Assembly (NCBI GenBank): GCA_038227745.1
Contig: JBBRPS010000321.1
Span: 1-10,748, forward strand
Reading direction: 5' to 3'
DNA length: 10,748 nucleotides
From: DASPXY01 sp038227745
Lineage (GTDB): Bacteria > Planctomycetota > Planctomycetia > Gemmatales > Gemmataceae
Shown: positions 6,382 through 10,748 of the stretch, piece by piece
How positions within the stretch are numbered: the stretch's first letter is position 1
How the letters are laid out: each line of letters starts with the position of its first letter
Translations under genes and position numbers: made by a program
The notes under the pieces: generated by a model
The model's input: only the letters and a program-made list of their open reading frames with translations
Told to the model about the DNA's origin: nothing
Databases searched by the model: none

Positions 6382-7698
6382 TCAACTTCGGCTCTTCAAC
6401 TCACGCACGGCTTCGTCCAGTCGGTTCAGAGCCTCATCGGCGTCGGCCAGGGTCATGGCGGCGCAGAAGCCGTGGTGGCACGCGGCGCCGCCGTAGTCGT
6501 GGAAGTAGACGCCGTGCCGGATCGCCGCCGCGATGAAGCGCAGCATCTGCTCGCGGTGGTGCTTTACCGCGTCGCGGTAGCTCCGCACCTCGTCCGCCAC
6601 GCCGAAGTAGACGCCGAAGCGCGCCCCCAGTCCCTGCACGCGCGCTTCCATGCCGTGCCGGGCGAACACCTCACGCAGGCCGCCGTACAGCCGCGCCGCC
6701 ACTTCGTTGATGTGGTCGTAGAAGCCCGGCGCGCGGTATGCCGTCACGGCCGCCAGGCCCGCGGCGACCGCCACGACGTGCCCGTTGTAGGTGCCGCTGT
6801 GCTGGCAATCGCCGGTCGGCATCAGGCGCTCCATGATGTCGCGCCGGCCGCCGAACACGCTCAGCGGCATGCCGCCGCCGACCGCCTTGCCCAGCGTACA
6901 CAGGTCCGGCGTCACGCCGAGGTACTCCTGCGCCCCGCCCGGGGCCATGCGGAAGGCGCTGAGCACCTCGTCGAAGATCAGCAGCACGCCGTGGTCGCGC
7001 GTCAGGCGGCGCAGAGCGGCGAGGAACTCCGGCTCCGGCAGGATGCAGCCGGCGTTGTAGTAGACCGGCTCACAGATCACCGCCGCCAGTTCGTGGCCGT
7101 GAAGGCGAAACGCCTCCTCCAGCAGGTCGGGGCGGTTGTAGGGCACGACGACGAGGTTGCGGTCGAGGCCCTCGGGCAGGCCGGTCGAGCCGGGGAAGAC
7201 GGTGGGGCTGCTCTCGGGGCCGAGGCGGTCGGCGGGTGTGCCGATGGCGTACATGACCTGATCGTGATAGCCGTGGAAGTTGCCCTCGAACTTGAGCAGG
7301 CGCGAGCGGCCGGTGAACGCCCGCGCCAGGCGCAGGCAGTGCAGGGTCGCCTCCGTCCCCGAGCCGGTGAAGCGCACGCGCTCGCAGCAGGGAATCGTTT
7401 CGCACAGGAGGCGGGCCAGGTCGGTGTGCAGTTCGTTCTCGTAGGAACAGGCGGCGCCGCGTTCGAGCACGCCGAGGACGGCCTTGCGGATGCGCGCGTC
7501 GCCGTGGCCGAGGAGGGTGGCGCCGTGGCTGCAGCACAGGTCGAGGTACTCCTTGCCGTCGAGGTCCCAGACGCGGCAGCCGTCAGCGCGGTCGAAGAGC
7601 ATGGGGTGGCCGACGGCGCGGTTGAGGCGCGTGGAGGCCGACACGCCCCCGGCGAGGTAGTCGCACGCCTTGCGGTACTGCTGTTCGACGCGGCTCAT
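6382..7698 (-). CDS. Class-III PLP aminotransferase, glutamate-1-semialdehyde 2,1-aminomutase type
   Basis: This encodes 438 residues, the usual length for this cytoplasmic family. The PLP lysine is K271 in T-L-G-K-A-V-G-G-G-M-P-L-S. Other family landmarks are S-G-T-E-A-T (113-118, phosphate binding), F-E-G-N-F-H-G-Y-H-D (137-146), C-E-P-V (209-212) and I-F-D-E-V (241-245, the aspartate that contacts the PLP ring nitrogen). The overall pattern, including G-T-E-A-T...R-L-A-R...T-G-R and the H-G-Y-H-D stretch, is closest to HemL. However, the N-terminal A-G-G-V-S-A-S-T-R-L-N differs from the V-N-S-P-V-R of true HemL as I recall it, and no haem gene is nearby. I therefore do not call it hemL; it may act on another amino acid or amino sugar. 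The start has a very strong upstream GGAGGAGGAG (7705-7714). It follows the HNH gene by 24 nt and is probably co-transcribed with it. Confidence 0.85.
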   Translation of the reverse strand: MSRVEQQYRKACDYLAGGVSASTRLNRAVGHPMLFDRADGCRVWDLDGKEYLDLCCSHGATLLGHGDARIRKAVLGVLERGAACSYENELHTDLARLLCETIPCCERVRFTGSGTEATLHCLRLARAFTGRSRLLKFEGNFHGYHDQVMYAIGTPADRLGPESSPTVFPGSTGLPEGLDRNLVVVPYNRPDLLEEAFRLHGHELAAVICEPVYYNAGCILPEPEFLAALRRLTRDHGVLLIFDEVLSAFRMAPGGAQEYLGVTPDLCTLGKAVGGGMPLSVFGGRRDIMERLMPTGDCQHSGTYNGHVVAVAAGLAAVTAYRAPGFYDHINEVAARLYGGLREVFARHGMEARVQGLGARFGVYFGVADEVRSYRDAVKHHREQMLRFIAAAIRHGVYFHDYGGAACHHGFCAAMTLADADEALNRLDEAVRELKSRS

Positions 7699-7704
7699 GG
7701 TTCG

Positions 7705-7714
7705 CTCCTCCTCC
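7705..7714 (-). promoter_or_regulatory. Strong ribosome binding site of the aminotransferase
   Basis: GGAGGAGGAG on the minus strand ends 6 nt before the ATG at 7698. It is the strongest Shine-Dalgarno match I noticed in the window and lies in the 24-nt gap after the HNH gene, so the aminotransferase can be translated efficiently from a shared transcript. Confidence 0.65.
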
Positions 7715-7722
7715 GCTCCCTC

Positions 7723-7950
7723 TCAGGCCGGGGGAAAGGTGCCTTCGCCGATCAGCGCCCGCCGCAGGGCGATGCGTTCGGGGTCGTTGATGTTGCGGTT
7801 ATCTTCCGCGTCGCTGCCGCCGTGCTGTTTGGCGATGATGTGTTCGACGTGGAAGGTGGCCAGCGGCACGGCTTCCTGCGGCAGCCCGCAGTACTCACAG
7901 CAATCTCCGGCGCGCTGACGAACCAGGGCACGGACGGTAGCCTCACTCAT
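7723..7950 (-). CDS. Shortened HNH endonuclease-like protein (probably internally deleted)
   Basis: This encodes 75 residues. Residues 1-51 match the start of small HNH nucleases: R-Q-R-A-G-D-C-C-E-Y-C (zinc pair C18-x2-C21), then F-H-V-E-H-I (33-38) with the HNH-type E36-H37, then G-G-S-D-A-E-D-N. In full-length relatives as I know them, the asparagine is followed by a stretch with the second zinc pair and the final metal-binding histidine or asparagine, and then a longer C-terminus ending near N-D-P-E-R-x-A-L-R-R-A-L-I. Here N51 runs almost directly into R-N-I-N-D-P-E-R-I-A-L-R-R-A-L-I. Both ends are kept while the middle is missing, which suggests an in-frame internal deletion and probable loss of nuclease activity. 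The ATG overlaps the upstream stop by 4 bp (ATGA), so translation is likely coupled to the upstream gene. Confidence 0.75.
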   Translation of the reverse strand: MSEATVRALVRQRAGDCCEYCGLPQEAVPLATFHVEHIIAKQHGGSDAEDNRNINDPERIALRRALIGEGTFPPA

Positions 7951-8216
7951 GGGCCTTCGCGGGTAGAGGCGAGCAGCCTTCGGGCCTTGGATTGCAGAAT
8001 GGCAATCGGGTCGAGCGCGGAGACGTAAGCCTGGTACTCCGCCCGTTCCGCCTCGGAGAGGCGGCCTTCCGTGGACTTGTCGGCCAGTTCATCGAGGTGA
8101 GCCTGCGTGGCGGGGTCCAGGCGGAGTGCGACCAGGGCGCGGGCGACCTCGGGGGTCAGGCAACGGCCCACCGGATCGAGCAGTCGGTCCAGAACGGGGC
8201 TAATCGGGGCACTCAT
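7947..8216 (-). CDS. Small protein of unknown function paired with the HNH gene
   Basis: This encodes 89 acidic, mostly helical residues without a signal peptide or membrane segment. The central part (L-T-P-E-V-A-R-A-L-V-A-L-R-L-D-P...L-A-D-K-S-T-E-G-R-L-S-E-A-E-R-A-E-Y-Q-A-Y-V) resembles uncharacterised proteins that I recall lying just upstream of small HNH genes in planctomycetes and cyanobacteria; this has not been searched. The frame is open back to 8273, but the ATG at 8216 is preferred because an extended -10 box ends 6 nt before it, and the longer N-terminus (R-R-A-L-F-A-P-W-I-P-C) would be translated from promoter DNA. The stop overlaps the HNH start (ATGA at 7947-7950). A role as partner, antitoxin-like regulator or specificity factor of the HNH protein is only a guess from the pairing. 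Confidence 0.7.
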   Translation of the reverse strand: MSAPISPVLDRLLDPVGRCLTPEVARALVALRLDPATQAHLDELADKSTEGRLSEAERAEYQAYVSALDPIAILQSKARRLLASTREGP

Positions 8217-8222
8217 CTGGGC

Positions 8223-8231
8223 AGTATAGCA
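8223..8231 (-). promoter_or_regulatory. Extended -10 promoter placed for leaderless initiation
   Basis: On the minus strand the sequence is TGC-TATACT, a perfect TG-n extended -10 followed by a 5-of-6 match to TATAAT. Exactly 6 nt (GCCCAG) separate it from the ATG at 8216. Transcription normally starts 6-8 nt after the -10 box, so the mRNA would begin at or next to the start codon. No good -35 box is visible, as is usual for extended -10 promoters, and there is no Shine-Dalgarno sequence. Confidence 0.5.
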
Positions 8232-8274
8232 GGGAATCCATGGCGCGAACAGCGCTCGGCGGACGGCGCGCACG

Positions 8275-8290
8275 GCGGCGGGGCCGCCGC
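8275..8290 (-). terminator. GC-rich hairpin after the cupin gene, possible weak terminator
   Basis: GCGGCG (8275-8280) and CGCCGC (8285-8290) form a 6-bp stem with a 4-nt loop, about 20 nt beyond the cupin stop. There is no T-run. Repetitive GGC triplets allow other pairings, so this is weak evidence for a transcript end. The separate promoter at 8223-8231 does support a transcription-unit boundary in this gap. Confidence 0.22.
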
Positions 8291-8309
8291 GGGTTTCATT
8301 CCAGGCGGC

Positions 8310-8804
8310 TCAGGAGGAGCCTTCAGGGGCTGTGGCCGCTTGGGCCTGGGCCAGGCGTGTCAGGCCGTCGCCGACGGGGACGTTGATGAAGAGGCAATAG
8401 AGCATGTCGTCGCCGGTGTTGCGCAGCTCGTGGCGGGCGCCGGGGGCGATGTAGACGACGTCCTCGGCCTGGACGGGGTGGGGCTGGTCGTCGAGGAAGA
8501 AGGTGCCGCGACCGCGCAGGATGACGACGAGCTCCTCGGCGTTGGGGTGGACGTGCAGCTCGGCGACGTGGCGGCCGCCGGGCGGGATGGCCATGTGATG
8601 GACGAACTGCACGGTACGCAGGCAGGTGCGCTCCGGCGGTGCCTCGGTCTCGTAGAGGCGGCGGACCGGGGCGGGGCGCTGGCTGCGCTCGATCCAGCCG
8701 CCGTTGCCGTCGGGGACGAGGTAGCGGATGACGCGGTGCGGGTTGTTGAACAACAGGCTCTGCACGTTGCCGTACGCCTGCGTCTTCCAGTTCGCGAGGG
8801 TCAT
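8310..8804 (-). CDS. Cupin-domain protein
   Basis: This encodes a 164-residue soluble protein with one double-stranded beta-helix (cupin_2-type) domain. Counting from the ATG at 8804, motif 1 is E-L-H-V-H-P-N-A-E-E, with likely metal ligands H84, H86 and E90. Motif 2 is A-P-G-A-R-H-E-L-R-N with H125. The full 3-His/1-Glu set is therefore present and metal binding is likely. A region before the domain (W-K-T-Q-A-Y-G-N-V...N-N-P-H-R-V-I-R-Y-L-V-P-D-G) looks conserved in character but I cannot tie it to a reaction. Single-domain cupins include dioxygenases, isomerases and sugar- or ligand-binding proteins, so the substrate is unknown. An upstream ATG at 8852 would add 16 residues of proline-rich sequence and has AGGG 7 nt before it. 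I prefer 8804 because the cupin-like sequence begins there. The gene follows the TOPRIM gene in the same direction. Confidence 0.82.
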   Translation of the reverse strand: MTLANWKTQAYGNVQSLLFNNPHRVIRYLVPDGNGGWIERSQRPAPVRRLYETEAPPERTCLRTVQFVHHMAIPPGGRHVAELHVHPNAEELVVILRGRGTFFLDDQPHPVQAEDVVYIAPGARHELRNTGDDMLYCLFINVPVGDGLTRLAQAQAATAPEGSS

Positions 8805-8861
8805 TGCGGTATCGCTCGCAGGAGGGTCGCCCGGGGGTCGAACGCCGGCCATCGGGAGGCC

Positions 8862-9494
8862 CTATAGTGCTCTGAGAAAAGCCCAAAGGTCATCGAACTC
8901 CGCCGCGGCCCACGGCCAGTATCCCGCCTGGGCGGCTTCCCCGACACGCCTGTCCGGTTCGGTCCGCGAGGCCAACCAGGCGTGCGCGCGGGCCTTGTGC
9001 AGATTAGCGGGAACGACGCCGTGAGTCTGGAGGCAGGTGAAATACGCCGTCAGGCATGGGTATTCAGAGGCCGTGGACACGGCGAGCACGCACAGCGTTT
9101 CCAGCATCCCGTCGTCCACGCCATTCGGCATGATGAAGACGCCGACGCGGGGTGGCCCGGGGGCGAACTGGCCGTGCCCCGCGGGACAGGGCAACTGCAT
9201 CCCCGGCGCCGTCAGTGCCCCGCGGACCGCAGCGAATGCCTGGTCGGTAGCGGTCACGTGCGCACCGGCGGCCGTGAGGTCCGCATCGCGCACGACCGCC
9301 AGGCTGACGACCGCCGGAAAGGCGGCGTCCTTTGTCAGTGCCTTCAAGTTCTGCGTGAGGTTCGTCTTCCCGCCGATGCCCAGGATCTGCACGTCCTGGA
9401 TGTTGAGATGGTCACGGAAGACGGCGTCAAAGAACAGCTCTTCGTCGCGCCCCTCGACGATCAGCAGTTTCGGCCTGGTGACCCGGACCGTCAT
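8862..9494 (-). CDS. DUF3226-type TOPRIM-fold protein, partner of the AAA ATPase
   Basis: This encodes 210 residues with the layout of DUF3226 proteins, which have a TOPRIM-like fold. L-L-I-V-E-G-R-D-E-E (10-19) contains the conserved TOPRIM glutamate E14. V-V-R-D-A-D (67-72) is the D-x-D pair (D70, D72). R-V-G-V-F-I-M-P-N...D-D-G-M-L-E (116-132) and the C-terminal K-A-R-A-H-A-W-L-A-S-R...G-E-A-A-Q-A-G-Y-W-P-W are typical of the family as I know it. TOPRIM domains with these acidic residues bind metal and cut or join DNA in topoisomerases, primases and OLD nucleases; activity of DUF3226 itself is not established. The start overlaps the ATPase stop by 4 bp, and GAGGT (9501-9505) lies 6 nt before the ATG. 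Together they look like a split OLD-type ATPase-nuclease. Confidence 0.82.
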   Translation of the reverse strand: MTVRVTRPKLLIVEGRDEELFFDAVFRDHLNIQDVQILGIGGKTNLTQNLKALTKDAAFPAVVSLAVVRDADLTAAGAHVTATDQAFAAVRGALTAPGMQLPCPAGHGQFAPGPPRVGVFIMPNGVDDGMLETLCVLAVSTASEYPCLTAYFTCLQTHGVVPANLHKARAHAWLASRTEPDRRVGEAAQAGYWPWAAAEFDDLWAFLRAL

Positions 9495-10564
9495 CCCCGC
9501 ACCTCGAACCCTTCTCGCCGCACCGCCGCCATGTCCGACTCATCGTAGCGAACCGCAACATGGTCGCCCTCGCGCCGGTCAAGGCGGTAAAGTCCCAGGT
9601 CTTGGAAGTGCCCCTGGAAGGCGGCGAACGCGGATCGGATCATCTCTTCATTGTGTGTCGTGGCGACGACCTGGACATCGTGCTTCTCACAAAGCCCATG
9701 CAGGGCACCCCACAATGGCTCCATGACGGAATGATGCAGCCCGTTGTCGATCTCGTCGATCAACAGCACGCCGCGCCGCGAGGCGGTCACTTCGACGGCG
9801 ATCGAGAACAGTCGCACGAATCCCTCACCACAGGCCGCGAGCGGGACCAAAGAATCCAGCCCGATGTCCGCGTAAACGGACGGCCCCCCCGATTCGGAGA
9901 GGACCTCGATGCGCTGGATCCGGGGTTCAATCATCCGGAGCGTATTTAGAACATCTCCTTCTTGCTTGATGCGGACGAGGAAACTGTACTGCTGAGCGTC
10001 ACGGGCGAGGCTGGGATACGAGCGAGCGGACAGGAACGTTGTCCGGATAAAGTCATCGCGGTCAACGCTTGTGGCGTCAATTCTCCTGCGTCGTGGGTCG
10101 AACAGGGCAGTCGTGATCTGCTCCCTTCCGTCCGCCGGTGTGTACAGGAGTCGCAAGCCTCCGATGGCGAAGTCCTGGGTAATCGCGGCGACACCTTCTT
10201 CGCCAACGGCAGGACCCATTCCGTCGGCATAACTCGACACCCTAAGGGCTTCTAATCGCAGGACACGGTCCCGGACCTCGTGCTCGCAGCGCACCCGCAC
10301 CGCGATGGGGATATGAGGGTCCATGTTGAAAAACAACGACCGCCACAGCGGATCGAGGGAACCGTTGCCGAGTCGCTGGCCGCGTAGCTGACCAAGGGTC
10401 GTGGGAAACGCCGGGTTCGTTCCTCCGCCAAGGAGGGAAAGGCCTTCCAGCACCGTGGTCTTCCCCGTGTTGTTCCGCCCCACGATGAGATTGAGGCGTC
10501 GCAGGTCATCCACGACGAGGCGTCGGATCCCCCGCAACTGTTCGATGGTCACACTCAGGTACAT
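9491..10564 (-). CDS. AAA family (OLD/SMC-like) ATPase
   Basis: This encodes 357 residues. The Walker A motif is G-R-N-N-T-G-K-T (29-36), close to the N-terminus. The Walker B motif is G-V-L-L-I-D-E-I (265-272) followed by D-N-G-L-H. A C-G-E-G-F-V-R-L segment (about 245-252) sits where ABC-type ATPases carry the signature motif, and A-T-T-H-N-E-E-M (301-308) contains the switch histidine. This order is that of AAA_15/AAA_21 ATPases related to OLD and RecF/SMC heads, which dimerise on ATP and usually act on DNA or RNA with a nuclease partner. No nuclease domain is fused here; the next gene supplies a TOPRIM protein. The ATG at 10564 is preferred to 10591 because GGAGG (10573-10577) lies 8 nt upstream and the domain starts immediately. 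G+C seems lower than in the TPR gene (36/60 at 9961-10020 against 48/60 at 4021-4080), which may hint at transfer. Confidence 0.86.
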   Translation of the reverse strand: MYLSVTIEQLRGIRRLVVDDLRRLNLIVGRNNTGKTTVLEGLSLLGGGTNPAFPTTLGQLRGQRLGNGSLDPLWRSLFFNMDPHIPIAVRVRCEHEVRDRVLRLEALRVSSYADGMGPAVGEEGVAAITQDFAIGGLRLLYTPADGREQITTALFDPRRRRIDATSVDRDDFIRTTFLSARSYPSLARDAQQYSFLVRIKQEGDVLNTLRMIEPRIQRIEVLSESGGPSVYADIGLDSLVPLAACGEGFVRLFSIAVEVTASRRGVLLIDEIDNGLHHSVMEPLWGALHGLCEKHDVQVVATTHNEEMIRSAFAAFQGHFQDLGLYRLDRREGDHVAVRYDESDMAAVRREGFEVRG

Positions 10565-10572
10565 GGCCACTG

Positions 10573-10577
10573 CCTCC
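10573..10577 (-). promoter_or_regulatory. Ribosome binding site deciding the ATPase start
   Basis: GGAGG on the minus strand lies 8 nt before the ATG at 10564. The alternative ATG at 10591 has no such site, so this fixes the start. Confidence 0.6.
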
Positions 10578-10640
10578 ACAGAAATCCCCATTTTGGTAAC
10601 CGATCCAGCCGCCCTAGTGTCCCTGGCACGAAAACCTGCA

Positions 10641-10699
10641 CTGAATTCAGGAGAGCCGCGACAGCCCGTGTTGTCGCGCTTTCCGCATGAATTCTGCGG
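10641..10699. promoter_or_regulatory. Cluster of inverted repeats upstream of the ATPase-TOPRIM pair
   Basis: Upstream of the ATPase are a perfect 10-bp palindrome CTGAATTCAG (10641-10650), a 7-bp stem CGCGACA/TGTCGCG (10657-10663/10672-10678) and a 5-bp stem CCGCA/TGCGG (10683-10687/10695-10699) whose loop again contains GAATTC. The two GAATTC cores are 46 bp apart. This could be an operator region for the pair or the end of a gene beyond the window. I find no convincing promoter boxes. Confidence 0.3.
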
Positions 10700-10748
10700 T
10701 TTCCGAAGAGTGACACCACACTGTCATCGCTACCGACTTGGATGCAAG

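Noticed and set aside
7920..7950. Similarity between P-S-V-P-W-F-V in a shadow frame of the HNH gene and P-P-V-P-W-F-V in the TPR linker
   Set aside because: The match is short and in a non-coding frame on the HNH side, so it is probably chance.
5038..8028. 996-codon plus-strand open frame running through three minus-strand genes
   Set aside because: It is antisense to the well-supported FG-GAP, aminotransferase and HNH genes. Its Val/Ala/Gly/Arg-rich sequence reflects their codon bias, and it passes through the inverted-repeat element.
8805..8852. 16-residue N-terminal extension of the cupin
   Set aside because: It is proline- and glycine-rich and unlike the rest of the protein. An AGGG at suitable spacing means it cannot be fully excluded.

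Overview
The window looks like chromosomal DNA from a GC-rich planctomycete, most likely a Gemmata relative. This is inferred from three things: the N-terminal zinc ribbon of the large TPR protein (M-P-I-R-F-R-C-x2-C ... C-x2-C), the FG-GAP/ASPIC-UnbV beta-propeller protein, and a small-protein/HNH pair of a type I recall from planctomycetes. No rRNA, tRNA, CRISPR array or transposase gene is visible.

Layout. Bases 1-446 hold no convincing gene, only GC-rich hairpins and a 15-bp palindrome. Two plus-strand genes follow: a small DUF4404-like helical protein (447-812), then a 16-bp perfect hairpin, then a very large zinc-ribbon/transmembrane/TPR protein (1030-4092). That reading frame stops at a TAG, but the same frame continues with the same kind of TPR sequence up to 4611. 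The gene is therefore either split by a nonsense mutation or read through. From 4627 to 10564 every gene is on the minus strand. In transcription order they are: an AAA ATPase and a DUF3226/TOPRIM protein overlapping by 4 bp, a cupin, a small protein of unknown function and a shortened HNH protein overlapping by 4 bp, a class-III (glutamate-1-semialdehyde aminomutase-type) aminotransferase, a 169-bp inverted-repeat element, and a secreted seven-bladed FG-GAP/ASPIC-UnbV protein. The last of these converges with the TPR gene, with only 15 nt between the two stop codons.

How the genes work together. The ATPase-TOPRIM pair has the make-up of a split OLD-type nuclease and is the best candidate here for a defence or DNA-processing module. 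The small protein starts directly at an extended -10 box, which suggests a leaderless mRNA. It is translationally coupled to the HNH gene, whose product seems to have lost the second half of its nuclease motif. The aminotransferase follows the HNH gene at 24 nt and is probably in the same transcript. The propeller protein lies beyond the inverted-repeat element and may be transcribed separately. Nothing in the sequence shows a common pathway for all of these genes.
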